This document shows positions 25,389-34,830 of a stretch of 64,000 nt of DNA, in pieces. Position 1 is the stretch's first letter. Every line of letters starts with the position of its first letter. This DNA comes from Synergistaceae bacterium UBA6101. Lineage in GTDB: Bacteria > Synergistota > Synergistia > Synergistales > Synergistaceae. The notes under the pieces were generated by a model that worked only from the letters and a program-made list of their open reading frames with translations, was not told where the DNA came from and ran no database searches. A program made the position numbers and the translations under genes. The stretch covers positions 62,001-126,000 of the forward strand of contig DIWR01000023.1 of assembly GCA_002428495.1 (NCBI GenBank), read 5' to 3'.

Positions 25389-26576
25389 CTACCAGGCGTT
25401 TTCATATATTTTTTTAACGGCTTCAAAGTCAAGCGGACGGGGGTTGTTTGACATCAGTCTTACTTCTTTGAGTGCGGCTTCGGCCATTTCAGCTGCTGCC
25501 TCTTTGGGTATACCGAACTCCCTCAGCCTGGTCTTTACCCCTATCTTCCCGCCAAGTTCAACAATGGCTTTAAGCGCGGCATTGGCGGCGTCACAGGCAG
25601 ACATCCGGTCGGTGTAGACTCCCATTGCTTTTGCTATAGGAATGAATTTCTCCTCGCACCCTTCAAGGCTGTATTCCATTACCCATCTCAGAAGTGCTGT
25701 GTTGGCCTCCCCGTGCGGCACATGATACTGACCCCCGAGCGGGTAGGCCATGGCGTGGACGCCCGCCGTCCCTGACATCGAAAAAGCCATCCCGGCTATC
25801 ATGCTTCCGTAAGACTGTGCTTCCCTTGCCTTAAGGTTTTTGCCGTTGAGGACACATTCGGCAAGGTTGGAATAAATATTGCTGATGGCTATGAGAGCAA
25901 GGTCCTGAGTGAATTGGTTGGTCCCAAGCGACAGGAACGATTCCACTCCGTGAACGAGAGCGTCCATGCCTGCGGCTGCAGTGATATGGGGAGGCAGGTC
26001 AAGCGTAAGCTCAGGATCAACAAGTGCGATGTCGGCAACAAGGAACCTGCTTGATACTCCCTTTTTCATCCTTTCCTCAGCGAATGAAAAGACTGCTACT
26101 GCGGATACTTCCGATCCGCTTCCCGAGGTGGTCGGTATCATTATTGTCGGAAGGCCTTTTCTCGGGATCTTTTCACTTCCTACCATATCTGATACTTTGA
26201 TCTCAGGATTTTCAGCCATTACAGCCGCCATCTTTGTAAAATCCATCGAGCTTCCGCCTCCAAACGCGACCAGGCAGTCATAAGAGCCTTTCCGTATGTA
26301 CCCGACAGCTTCCTCGAGCAGCTCCGCCGGAGGTTCCGGTTCGACATTGTCCCAGTGTCCCGGAGACATTCCCAGTTCTGATGATCTTTCAATAAGGTAC
26401 ACGAGATGTTCGCTTTGTGCCATGTGACTGCCGGTTATGAAGAGGGGTCTTTTGGATCCGAGCAGCGGTACTTTTTCCGGAGCTGTACGCGAACAGCCAG
26501 ACCCGAAGGTCACTTCCCGCGGCATTCTGAATTTGAAAGGATTCATAAGATCCATATTATATTCTGAAACGATCAT
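25389..26576 (-). CDS. Iron-containing alcohol dehydrogenase
   Basis: A 395-residue group III alcohol dehydrogenase, which reduces aldehydes or oxidises alcohols with NAD(P)(H). The N-terminal nucleotide region includes VAFGGGSSMDFTK. The metal-binding histidines lie in GMDALVHGVESF and in YHVPHGEAN. The substrate could be butanal, 1,3-propanediol or similar and cannot be decided. It starts at ATG 26576 with AGGAGTG upstream and follows the prepilin peptidase gene by 16 bases, which suggests co-transcription without a functional link. Confidence 0.88.
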   Translation of the reverse strand: MIVSEYNMDLMNPFKFRMPREVTFGSGCSRTAPEKVPLLGSKRPLFITGSHMAQSEHLVYLIERSSELGMSPGHWDNVEPEPPAELLEEAVGYIRKGSYDCLVAFGGGSSMDFTKMAAVMAENPEIKVSDMVGSEKIPRKGLPTIMIPTTSGSGSEVSAVAVFSFAEERMKKGVSSRFLVADIALVDPELTLDLPPHITAAAGMDALVHGVESFLSLGTNQFTQDLALIAISNIYSNLAECVLNGKNLKAREAQSYGSMIAGMAFSMSGTAGVHAMAYPLGGQYHVPHGEANTALLRWVMEYSLEGCEEKFIPIAKAMGVYTDRMSACDAANAALKAIVELGGKIGVKTRLREFGIPKEAAAEMAEAALKEVRLMSNNPRPLDFEAVKKIYENAW

Positions 26577-26592
26577 TTGTCAGACACTCCTG

Positions 26593-27378
26593 TCATATAT
26601 TTGACCAGGGCCAGCCAAGGCTGAGGCCCAGATAATCGAAAATATATCTCCCTGTAAATATCGCAAGGATGCATCCTGCCGCAAGGTAAGGGCCGAGGGG
26701 CACAGCATCCTTTCTGTTGATTTTTTTAGCGATCAGAAGCGGTATTACTATAACACCGCTCGTCATAAAACCAAGGTAAAGGCTGAGAATAGTAAGCTTC
26801 CAGCCCATTAGTGCTCCGACTCCGACCATCATCATTGCATCTCCCACACCCATTCCGCCTCTGCTGACAAGAACTATTGCATAGATAAAGACAAACCCAA
26901 GAGCGGCTCCCATTGCTCCATCGATCAAAGCAGGAAGTCCTCCCTGCAGTCTTGCCAGGAACGAGATCGCTGCCATTGCGATCGCCCAGGAATCATAAAT
27001 GTAGCCGCTTTCAATGTCCGTAAGAGAATGGAAGAGCATGAAAAAAAGAGCTATAAAAGAGAAGATCATAGGAGTGCCTATTCCCCAGTACCAGACAGAA
27101 AGTGCTCCGGTGATCCCGCCGGTCAGCTCAGATATGAAGTGACGGGGCGGAATGACGTTCCTACAGGTCCGGCAGCGCCCCTGGAGCACTATGTAGGATA
27201 TTATTGGTATAAGGTCAAAAAAATTTAGCTGTCTGCCACATTCATCGCATACAGAACGCTCGAATCCCCACCATTTTTTCTCTGCAACAGTGCGCATCGC
27301 TGCAGCGTTTATGAAAGAGCCTACCACTGCTCCTGCCGCGAAACCCAGAAATATGCTGATACTTTCCATGCCTTCCAT
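26593..27378 (-). CDS. pilD: Type IV prepilin peptidase
   Basis: About 261 residues of the PilD/GspO family: an inner-membrane aspartic protease that cleaves and N-methylates type IV pilin-like leaders. The N-terminal cytosolic loop has two zinc CxxC pairs (VCDECGR and GRCRTCR). The catalytic aspartates lie in SLTDIESGYIYD and in the GMGVGDAMM (GxGD) motif. I chose ATG 27378 because AGGGGTG lies just upstream; the frame is open further to 27459. No pilus or secretion gene is in the window, so its substrates are elsewhere. Confidence 0.9.
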   Translation of the reverse strand: MEGMESISIFLGFAAGAVVGSFINAAAMRTVAEKKWWGFERSVCDECGRQLNFFDLIPIISYIVLQGRCRTCRNVIPPRHFISELTGGITGALSVWYWGIGTPMIFSFIALFFMLFHSLTDIESGYIYDSWAIAMAAISFLARLQGGLPALIDGAMGAALGFVFIYAIVLVSRGGMGVGDAMMMVGVGALMGWKLTILSLYLGFMTSGVIVIPLLIAKKINRKDAVPLGPYLAAGCILAIFTGRYIFDYLGLSLGWPWSNI

Positions 27379-27458
27379 GTGGACACCCCTCATGCAGAAG
27401 GTTAAAATTAGTTTCACTGGCAAGATTCCACCTGCATCAATTAAGGAGATGAAATACA

Positions 27459-27671
27459 ATGCCCATCGTAATAGTAAATATCAAAGAAGGCCGCACCCTC
27501 GAACAGAAGCGCGATATGGTCTCAAAGGTCACTGAAGCCCTTTGTGAGACCATGGAGGTCCCTAAAACGTCAGTGCGCATCATTATCAACGAAATGGCAA
27601 ACGACAATTTCGCAGTTGCAGGGACCCTGGTCTGCGACAATCCGGATGCTCAGGTCAAAAAGAAGAGCTAG
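27459..27671 (+). CDS. 4-oxalocrotonate tautomerase-like protein
   Basis: A 70-residue tautomerase-superfamily protein. Pro1, the catalytic base after Met removal, is present in MPIVIVNIKEGRT, and Arg residues follow in the usual spots, including EGRTLEQKRDMV. These small enzymes tautomerise 2-oxo/enol acids such as 2-hydroxymuconate. The actual substrate is unknown. AAGGAG lies before the ATG. Its stop overlaps that of the convergent acyltransferase by 4 bases. Confidence 0.85.
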   Translation: MPIVIVNIKEGRTLEQKRDMVSKVTEALCETMEVPKTSVRIIINEMANDNFAVAGTLVCDNPDAQVKKKS

Positions 27672-28528
27672 CCGGAAAAGAGCTCCTTGAATCGCTTGTG
27701 CTGCCATAGGTACTGTTCAGGCGCCCTGCGTATTATTTTTTCCAGCTCCAGATTTACTTTTGCTGTCAGTGACTTGAATGTTGCCTCCCGGTCCTTGCCC
27801 TTCTCCCATTCGATCGGGGGGCCAATTACCAGTTTGAAACTGAACGGCTCTATCCTGATGCATTGGTATGGCAGTATGGGGGCCCCTGATATCCATGCAA
27901 AAACAGCGGCTCCCTGAAAAGTGCTGGTTTCATGACCAAAGAAGGGAACCACTATTCCATCTCCTCCGCCATGCTGGTCTGCTGCAAGACCTATGAGTTC
28001 ATTTCGCCTTAGTATGCCCACAGCCCTTGTCATTGGCTCGTCTTTTCCCAGCGTCCGCAATCCGCCGTTACGTCTCAGAGTATCTATGAGTTCTCTCTGA
28101 AACGGGTCATCGGAGTGTCTGACCACACCAACGCCCTTGCAGTTCCTTCCCAGCCAGGCAGCCGCATGTTCCCAGTTCCCGCAGTGGGCTGATACCACAA
28201 TAACTCCTTTGCCACGGGCAAAGGCTTCGTCCATGTATTCTCTGCCCTCTATCTCAACGATCCATTTGTCAACGAGAGAGGGATCTCTCTGCCAGGAAAG
28301 CATTTCTATGCCGGTCCAGATCATGCTCCTGTAAGATCCGTCAAGCATTTTCATTTTTTCGCCATCAGTTTTGTCCGGGAAAACAAGTTCAATGTTTTTT
28401 TGGGCAACCCTTTTCCTTGGCGCGATAAGCCTGACAGGGATGAAAAGGAAATAAAAAAGAGCGGTTGCTCTCCATCCAGGTCTTATCATTTTTGCAAAAC
28501 GGATAAAAAATCTAAGTTTTCGATCCAT
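27668..28528 (-). CDS. LpxL/HtrB-type lipid A acyltransferase family protein
   Basis: A 286-residue membrane-associated acyltransferase. The HX4E catalytic motif is HCGNWE, followed by the AADQHGG segment; a hydrophobic N-terminal anchor lies around residues 15-30. The family adds secondary acyl chains to Kdo2-lipid A, so its presence is good evidence for an outer membrane with lipopolysaccharide. The number and identity of acyl chains cannot be predicted. AGGAG precedes the ATG. A short unassigned frame (28551-28763) separates it from tyrS. Confidence 0.85.
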   Translation of the reverse strand: MDRKLRFFIRFAKMIRPGWRATALFYFLFIPVRLIAPRKRVAQKNIELVFPDKTDGEKMKMLDGSYRSMIWTGIEMLSWQRDPSLVDKWIVEIEGREYMDEAFARGKGVIVVSAHCGNWEHAAAWLGRNCKGVGVVRHSDDPFQRELIDTLRRNGGLRTLGKDEPMTRAVGILRRNELIGLAADQHGGGDGIVVPFFGHETSTFQGAAVFAWISGAPILPYQCIRIEPFSFKLVIGPPIEWEKGKDREATFKSLTAKVNLELEKIIRRAPEQYLWQHKRFKELFSG

Positions 28529-28550
28529 ATTAAGACTCCTAAGTAATTTA

Positions 28551-28763
28551 TCATCTGACTTTGGATGCCAGTAGAAAAAATAACGGCGGCAGCAGTTTCA
28601 GTTTTACCAGGTTCAAATTACGGCACACGGAGAAAAATGGCATGCTGCCTGTGCGGTAAAGAAGGTCCCTTAAAAATGAAAAGCGCGGGAAAGGTCCTAT
28701 TTTTTCAGACAGAGATGATCCCAGCGTTTTGCATGCGTCTAAAATGTCTTTCAGGGCAGTGTA
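28551..28763 (-). other. Unassigned open stretch between tyrS and the acyltransferase
   Basis: After the tyrS stop, the same frame stays open for about 70 codons to TGA at 28551. It encodes segments such as LKDILDACKTLGSSLSEKIG and LVKLKLLPPLFFLLASKV, which look protein-like. There is no ATG/GTG/TTG with a ribosome binding site at the front; only an internal ATG and CTG codons are available. It could be the remnant of a gene truncated in the past, or chance. No family is recognised. Confidence 0.25.
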
Positions 28764-30044
28764 TTAACCCCTGAATTTGACCAGTCTGAAATCTTTCTTG
28801 CCTACACGTAACTGTACATATCCGCCGTTCAGGAGATCTTCTGATGAGATCAGCCTGGATTCTTCTGTGACTTTGACTCCGTTGAGGTAAACTCCGCCCT
28901 CTTTAATTTTGCGTTTTGCCTCACCCTTTGAGGCGCATCCGCCTGATAGCACCAGAAGATCTGTGATCGGGCCGCCAATTATCGAGTCTGTCTCTGCAAA
29001 AGGTATCTCTGCAGAGAGTGTGTCAAGGAGTTCAGCATCTGCTTCCTTTATGTCCATTTCACCGAATAGAATGGCGCTTGCTTCTTTTGCCCTTTTTGCG
29101 GCATCTTCACCATGCACCCTGCAAGTAAGGTTCCATGCGAGTTTTTTCTGAGCTGTCCTTAGGTGAGGATTTTTGTTGTGTTCCTCAATGATGGCACTTA
29201 TTTCATCAAGCTCTATAAATGTGAAAAGCTTATACAGTTTTTCAAGATCGCTGTCGTCAACATTTATCCAGAACTGGTAAAACTTGTATATGCTTGTGCG
29301 GTGCGGAGAGAGGTAGACGGCTCCGCTCTCTGATTTTCCGAATTTCTGTCCCTGTGCGTTGAGCAGAAGGGGGAATGTGATACCGTAGCATTGTCCGCCG
29401 GATTTTTTTCTTGCAAGGTCCATGCCTGCGATTATGTTGACCTGCTGGTCGTTGCCGCCCATCTGAAGCGTACAGTTCAGCTCGTTGTACATGTGATTGA
29501 AGTCATAAGCCTGAAGCAGGATGTATGAAAGCTCCGTGTATGTTATTGACTTGTCCGGGTCAAGGACGCGGCTCCTTACGTAATCCCTGTTGACAAGGAA
29601 GTTTACGGAGAAGTATTTCCCTATGTCCCTGAGGAATTCGATGTAATTGAGTTTTTTGAGCCACTCGTTGTTGTTTACCAGAACGGCGCTGTTCTGCCCA
29701 CAGTTGAAATCTAGAAAATGTTCCAGCTGTTTTGCTATCCGCCCTACGTTGTAGCTTATCTCTTCTTCGGAGAGGAGGTTTCTCTCCGCGCTTTTGCCTG
29801 AAGGGTCGCCAATTCGTCCTGTCCCGCCGCCGGCAAGCGCTATGGGGCGATGTCCGAGGCGCTGCATCCAGGCAAGCCCCATTATAGCTACCAGGTTTCC
29901 TACGTGGAGACTGTCGGCACTCGGGTCAAAACCAATATAGCCGGTGACCATATTATTTAAAAAATGTTCATCGAGCTCCTCATTGTGGCTGCTCCACTCA
30001 ACGAAACCCCGTTCCTTCAAAACTTTCAGCGCATTGCAGTGCAT
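28764..30044 (-). CDS. tyrS: Tyrosyl-tRNA synthetase
   Basis: About 426 residues of a class I synthetase that charges tRNA(Tyr). The HIGH-type motif is SLHVGNL near residue 47 and the KMSKS-type motif is KFGKSESG. Tyrosine-binding features include YDFNHMYNELNCTLQMGGNDQ. The C-terminal S4 domain starts around residue 355 (GGCASKGEAKRKIKEGGVY). I place the start at ATG 30044 because GGAGGG lies just upstream, inside the longer open frame that starts at 30068. No T-box leader is seen upstream. Confidence 0.95.
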   Translation of the reverse strand: MHCNALKVLKERGFVEWSSHNEELDEHFLNNMVTGYIGFDPSADSLHVGNLVAIMGLAWMQRLGHRPIALAGGGTGRIGDPSGKSAERNLLSEEEISYNVGRIAKQLEHFLDFNCGQNSAVLVNNNEWLKKLNYIEFLRDIGKYFSVNFLVNRDYVRSRVLDPDKSITYTELSYILLQAYDFNHMYNELNCTLQMGGNDQQVNIIAGMDLARKKSGGQCYGITFPLLLNAQGQKFGKSESGAVYLSPHRTSIYKFYQFWINVDDSDLEKLYKLFTFIELDEISAIIEEHNKNPHLRTAQKKLAWNLTCRVHGEDAAKRAKEASAILFGEMDIKEADAELLDTLSAEIPFAETDSIIGGPITDLLVLSGGCASKGEAKRKIKEGGVYLNGVKVTEESRLISSEDLLNGGYVQLRVGKKDFRLVKFRG

Positions 30045-30108
30045 TTTGTTATCCCTCCGGTTTATCATTGGTAATAGAAAATAATGGATCTTTCAGAGAT
30101 CGCATACG

Positions 30109-31659
30109 CTATTTTGAATTTCTGTACCAGTTGACCCTGCCTGATTCGGCTGTTTCCCAGACGATGAGTGTCTTGCCCATCCCCTTAAGGACATCCCCGA
30201 AAGAGTCCGAGATCCCCTGGTCAAAAGGCGAGAAAGCGTGGTCCGGCTGGAAAATGTCTTCTGCATCTCCTTCATAATACTCATCACCATCAACGTCTGA
30301 GTCATTCATGAAAGCATTCATTTTAGTCATATCGCTAAGCGCTGCCCCAATTTTAGGAAGATCGGCAACTATCCAGCCTATAGCTTTTTCATTGTCTTTC
30401 ATTAAAATTTCAAGCTTAACGGTCTCCTTGATCGATTCAGGAGAGAGCAGTCCGAGTATGGCGATATTTCCCCTGCCGGCACCTATTACAGAAAAAGGAA
30501 CGTTGGTGGTCCCGCCAAAATCAAAGCCATCAATAGGCCTGGGTTCAGCGCCAAAGAACAATCTGTTCCAGAACGCATCAACAAGTTCTCTCATCAGGTC
30601 TTTGTCGCCTGTAAATTCCGCCATTATGCCTGGAAGGGAGAACCAAAGAAGCTTGTTGTATCCCCCAACTGAAAATATCGTTTCTCCGGAGAGAATCTTT
30701 TGTATCTTTTTTTCGCTCAATCCCATGCTCTTACCAAGTTCACCAATGGTTTTGAGAGGGAAAGGCCAGTCAGAAGATGAGCCTTTTTGTTCAGGAAGGT
30801 TAATGCCCGCTGACAGGAGAAATGGTTCAGGGATAATGCAGTTTGTGGTATCCCATGTCTTTGATTCGAGTGCCTTAAGAAAAATTGGAGACAACCTTTT
30901 GTCGAGCCCTTGGATCTTCCATATGGCTTCTCCTATCCTGCCTGTTTTATTGTCAGGTTCATGTGAACGCCAGGCGGCTTTCAGAATCAGGGGAGGTTGT
31001 ATCTCGTTATCTGTAAATAGGAGTCCTCCCTCACTGATCTCAATATGGGCAGGCCATGACTTTTTTTCTTTGCCCCAGTAATTTTTCGGGATCCCTTTCA
31101 CAGAGCCTGATCTAACGTCCAGCATCTTAAAGAAGGAGTCCCTGTTATGGGCAATAATGGCAATCTCTCTCTCTGTCGAATAGTAGAAGGATGTATCAGC
31201 ATCTGTTGTCTTTATCTCCCAGGAACCATTTTCGCCGCTCTTCCTGACCTCGGTGTTTCCCATGATCATTTTCCAGGACCGGGGAAGGTCTCCCTTCGAC
31301 AGGGAGGAAATATCCTCAGGAAGCAGGCGCATTACAGCATAAATGTCGAAGATCCCTTCGTCACCGTCTTCAATAAGGACCGCACATTCTTTTGCTGTTT
31401 TAGCAATGGAAAGGATCCGGTTCCCCGCAGATCCTTCCCTGAACAGAGCAAACTGCCCCTCTGTCAGAAGGGCGGAGATCGAAACTGGGTAATAGTTTTG
31501 TTCGGTCTCGAATATGACATAAGGGGCTGACCCGGAGGGGAGCGGCAGTCTTGATGCCAGGACTGCCGGGCCTTTTGTGCTGAAATAGGCAAAAAGGCCA
31601 AAGAGTGCGGCTGCTGCCGTACATGTAATTAATATTAACAATTTGACTCTTTTTGACAT
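30109..31659 (-). CDS. Hypothetical membrane-anchored exported protein
   Basis: A 516-residue protein of no family I recognise. An N-terminal hydrophobic segment (LLILITCTAAAALFGLFAYF, residues ~7-26) after a basic start would anchor it in or export it across the inner membrane. The rest is soluble and mixed alpha/beta, with a C-terminal acidic patch (DSDVDGDEYYEGDAED) near residue 455. The layout faintly recalls DUF3352-type exported proteins, but I cannot support that. It lies upstream of tyrS on the same strand, 64 bases away. Confidence 0.7.
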   Translation of the reverse strand: MSKRVKLLILITCTAAAALFGLFAYFSTKGPAVLASRLPLPSGSAPYVIFETEQNYYPVSISALLTEGQFALFREGSAGNRILSIAKTAKECAVLIEDGDEGIFDIYAVMRLLPEDISSLSKGDLPRSWKMIMGNTEVRKSGENGSWEIKTTDADTSFYYSTEREIAIIAHNRDSFFKMLDVRSGSVKGIPKNYWGKEKKSWPAHIEISEGGLLFTDNEIQPPLILKAAWRSHEPDNKTGRIGEAIWKIQGLDKRLSPIFLKALESKTWDTTNCIIPEPFLLSAGINLPEQKGSSSDWPFPLKTIGELGKSMGLSEKKIQKILSGETIFSVGGYNKLLWFSLPGIMAEFTGDKDLMRELVDAFWNRLFFGAEPRPIDGFDFGGTTNVPFSVIGAGRGNIAILGLLSPESIKETVKLEILMKDNEKAIGWIVADLPKIGAALSDMTKMNAFMNDSDVDGDEYYEGDAEDIFQPDHAFSPFDQGISDSFGDVLKGMGKTLIVWETAESGRVNWYRNSK

Positions 31660-31757
31660 CAGGTCTCTCTCCTCTTCATGGTATCCGGATCTGATACTAA
31701 TTTTGATCTTACTGCGACCAGGGTATTATATCCCATTGAATCCAAAAGCAATAAAGA

Positions 31758-33389
31758 TCACGCAGATCTTTTAGCTTCTTCTCCCAATGATGCCGCTGTT
31801 TCAAGCAAGGTCTTGGCGGAAACAAGCAGAGGCATGATCTTTGTGTAGTCTTTGGCTTCTATGGTCTGACGCTGCATCTCATCAGCTTTGTGTGTAATTG
31901 CAGCCAGCAGTTGGATGACATCCTGAGGGCTCAGTTCCAGCCTGTCTATTATCCTCTGTGATATTACAGGCATCCTTACGGCCTTTTCTTCAACAGGTGT
32001 GAGCAGGTCTATGGTGTCATTAAGGGCGGGCACCTGAGCTGCATAACCTTTGTCATTCAGCCCCATAGCCAGGGCCTGTGCTGATTTTGGTTCACCGTGA
32101 ACTACTACGAATCTGGTCTTCTTGGGGAAATTGCCTGCCCATTCGAGAAGGTCGTTTCTGTCAGCATGGGCCGAAAAACCGTTAAGTGTATGGAACTGGG
32201 CTTTTACAGACACATCTTCTCCGGCTATCCTTATCTCTTTTGCACCGTCAACGAGCCTGCGTCCGAGTGTTCCGTGAGCCTGATATCCAACAAACATTAC
32301 ATGGGTATCGTTCTTGTAGAGGTTATGCTTCAGATGATGCATTATCCTTCCGCCCGAGCACATCCCGCTTCCAGCAAGAATTATCCCGCTCGTCTCTTCG
32401 TTGATGGCCCTTGATTCATCAGCTGACCGTGTGAACTGGAAGTTTTCGGGCTCGAACGGATCGTCCCCTTTCTGGAACATTTCTTTAAGGTCGTTTGAAA
32501 GAAGGGGGATGTATTTGCCATAGATCTCAGTTACCTTTATCCCCATAGGCGAATCAAGGTATATCTTCGGCATCTTGAGGTCAGGGAATTTTTTCTGGAA
32601 ACGGTCAAATTCGTAAAGCACTCTCTGCGCCCTGTCTACGACAAAGGTCGGGACAAGTACTTTTGCGCTGGTTTTAAGAGCTTCCTTGAGAGCATCTTCA
32701 AATTCTGTTCTTGTTTCCTCAAGTGATTTATGAAGCCTGTCTCCGTAAGTTGATTCTATAAGTACAAAATCTGCATCTTCGATCATAGTCGGAGGTTTTT
32801 CAATAACGCCTTCAAAGGGGCCCAGATCACCTGAGAAGACTACCTTCACAGGTTTGTCTCCGTTGTTTTCTGATATCCATGCTTCTATTATCGAACTTCC
32901 AAGAATGTGTCCTGCTTCGCGGAAGCGGACTTTAAGTCCGTCAATGATCTCGATCACTTCGTCATAAGGGATCGGTGAACGTAATCCAATGGAATCCTCC
33001 ACCTCTTTTTCAGTGTAGAGAGGCTCCACAGCCGGCAGGCCTTTTCTTGTATTCTTCCTTGTTCTCCATTCAGCCTCTTCTCCCATAAGCCTGGCTGAAT
33101 CCCTCCAAAGTATTTCAACGAGCTCCGATGTTGCGAAGGTGCAGAAGATCTTTCCCTTAAAGCCTTCCTTTACGAGCAGCGGTATCCTTCCGCTGTGGTC
33201 GATGTGTGCGTGAGTGAGAAGCAGTGCGTCAACTGAAGCAGGGTCAAATAAAAAGGATTCCCCCTCATGCTTCTCCTCGTCCTGCCCCTGATGAAAACCG
33301 CAGTCTACAAGGACTTTGTATGAACCGGTCTCGATCAAGTAGTTCGATCCTGTTACTTCTCCAGCTGCTCCATGAATCCTTAATTTCAA
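31758..33389 (-). CDS. MBL-fold beta-CASP RNA metallo-hydrolase
   Basis: A 543-residue protein. The metallo-beta-lactamase motif is LLTHAHIDHSGRIP near residue 55, and further ligands lie in REAGHILGSS and FSGDLGPFEG. The beta-CASP domain starts near ESTYGDRLHKS, and a C-terminal RMMBL segment contains FSAHADRNDLLEW. The architecture matches CPSF-73/YSH1-like nucleases of bacteria, which probably process RNA. A ~70-residue C-terminal tail is extra and of unknown use. The start is TTG 33389; no ATG with a good site is nearby. Confidence 0.85.
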   Translation of the reverse strand: MKLRIHGAAGEVTGSNYLIETGSYKVLVDCGFHQGQDEEKHEGESFLFDPASVDALLLTHAHIDHSGRIPLLVKEGFKGKIFCTFATSELVEILWRDSARLMGEEAEWRTRKNTRKGLPAVEPLYTEKEVEDSIGLRSPIPYDEVIEIIDGLKVRFREAGHILGSSIIEAWISENNGDKPVKVVFSGDLGPFEGVIEKPPTMIEDADFVLIESTYGDRLHKSLEETRTEFEDALKEALKTSAKVLVPTFVVDRAQRVLYEFDRFQKKFPDLKMPKIYLDSPMGIKVTEIYGKYIPLLSNDLKEMFQKGDDPFEPENFQFTRSADESRAINEETSGIILAGSGMCSGGRIMHHLKHNLYKNDTHVMFVGYQAHGTLGRRLVDGAKEIRIAGEDVSVKAQFHTLNGFSAHADRNDLLEWAGNFPKKTRFVVVHGEPKSAQALAMGLNDKGYAAQVPALNDTIDLLTPVEEKAVRMPVISQRIIDRLELSPQDVIQLLAAITHKADEMQRQTIEAKDYTKIMPLLVSAKTLLETAASLGEEAKRSA

Positions 33390-33444
33390 GTTATTCGCCC
33401 TTATGGGCTCCCACCTTTCGATAGTTTAGGTAAATGGTCCTGAT

Positions 33445-34830
33445 TTATTGTACAGTCACTAAGGGCAGTTCACAACGAATCACAGTACCTTTTCCCGGAG
33501 TTGAGAAAATACTGAAATGACCTCCTACGATAGACATCCTTTCGCGCATGTTGGAAAGGCCTCTGTGTCCCTGAACACGAAGTTCAGTGAAGTTGTCCGG
33601 GATCTCAAAGCCTTTACCGTCGTCCTCTATCTGTAGTAAGATCATTTTCCCCGTATTTTTTAATGAAATTGATACATTTTCCGCTTCAGCGTGTTTTGCA
33701 GAGTTGTTGACAGCCTCCTGGGCGACCCTGAAGAAGGCAAGCGTCACATCATCAGGAAGGTCGGGGATATCCTGAATATCAAGGTGTATCTTAATGTCCA
33801 GCTGAGCACTCTGTCTCTCTGAAAGCTCAGTTAGTGCCTGTGCTATTCCCAAGTCAAGCCAGGGAGGGGTAAGGTTATTGCATAGTTCCCTCATCTCTTT
33901 GACTCCGGCGATAGCTGCGTTTTCTGCCTCTTTAAGCTGCTTTTCCCTTTCTACAGGAGAGTCCATGTCAACGGAGAGCAGTCTGAGCCTCTGTATCAGG
34001 GCAGTCAGGTCCTGAAGGGGGCCGTCATGTATCTCACGCGATATTCTTGCCCTCTCTTCTTCCTGCACCTTTACGAGGTCATTAACATACCTTCGTGAGA
34101 GCTGTACTTTGTCTATTGCAGAGTTTGCAAGAACTACGAGGGCCTCTCTGAGTTTTTGAAGCTCTGTAACTGCTTCAGGTGCGTTTTTCAGTGGGACTTC
34201 TTCACCCCAGCTGAGCATCGAGACCTCTTCTTCGAGGTCTTTAAGAGGCATTATCACTTTCTGCCACATTATGTAGACTGAGAAGATCCCGATCAACCCA
34301 AGGATCCCCATAATAAACGGCCAGAAAGTAGTAAGCGACACCATTGGCCCAAGCAGTTTGTCCCATGATACAGCCGCCAGAACGAATAGATTTCTCTGAA
34401 GCATAGGGTATACTGCTATGGTGTAAAACTTTCCGTCAGGTCCCCTGATTTTCTGGGGAGACATGGTGGCTATCGGTTTGTCCCATATGATAGAGAGGAT
34501 CGTGACGTCAGAAGTACCATATATAAGATTGCCGTCACTGTCGAAGACAGCAAACATGCCCGGGACAGCCATCTCATCTGACATCATTTCTCCAAGCCCG
34601 AGAATGCGTGACCTGTACTGGTTTGGCTGCCAGGTACCGTCGGTCCTCAGGTCCCATTGGGAAGATTCAAGCCTTGCCGCAGCTCCCCTAGCAAGATTCT
34701 GCACGTAAGAACCGGCTACCCCTTCCATGGTATTTTCAAACTGGCAGAAACCTATCCATGCCAGGAGGAATGCCCCCAGGCTGGGCAGAAAGACTGCAAC
34801 AGTCAGCTGAAGGAGAAGGTTTCTCCTCAA
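33445..34830 (-). CDS. NarX-like sensor histidine kinase (HisKA_3)
   Basis: A 461-residue inner-membrane kinase. Membrane helix 1 (residues ~8-27) and helix 2 (~170-192) bracket a ~140-residue periplasmic sensor. The HisKA_3 phosphoacceptor is in RARISREIHDGPLQDLTALI near residue 265. The HATPase_c region shows an N box (AQEAVNNSAKHAEAENVSI), DDGKGF and GHRGLSNMRERM. It phosphorylates the adjacent regulator. TTG 34830 overlaps the regulator stop by 4 bases. The signal is unknown; no nitrate-sensor P-box was recognised. Confidence 0.88.
   Translation of the reverse strand: MRRNLLLQLTVAVFLPSLGAFLLAWIGFCQFENTMEGVAGSYVQNLARGAAARLESSQWDLRTDGTWQPNQYRSRILGLGEMMSDEMAVPGMFAVFDSDGNLIYGTSDVTILSIIWDKPIATMSPQKIRGPDGKFYTIAVYPMLQRNLFVLAAVSWDKLLGPMVSLTTFWPFIMGILGLIGIFSVYIMWQKVIMPLKDLEEEVSMLSWGEEVPLKNAPEAVTELQKLREALVVLANSAIDKVQLSRRYVNDLVKVQEEERARISREIHDGPLQDLTALIQRLRLLSVDMDSPVEREKQLKEAENAAIAGVKEMRELCNNLTPPWLDLGIAQALTELSERQSAQLDIKIHLDIQDIPDLPDDVTLAFFRVAQEAVNNSAKHAEAENVSISLKNTGKMILLQIEDDGKGFEIPDNFTELRVQGHRGLSNMRERMSIVGGHFSIFSTPGKGTVIRCELPLVTVQ

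Noticed and set aside
30045..30108. Possible T-box leader of tyrS
   Set aside because: The space between tyrS and the upstream gene is only about 64 bases and holds no T-box sequence or specifier-type stem.
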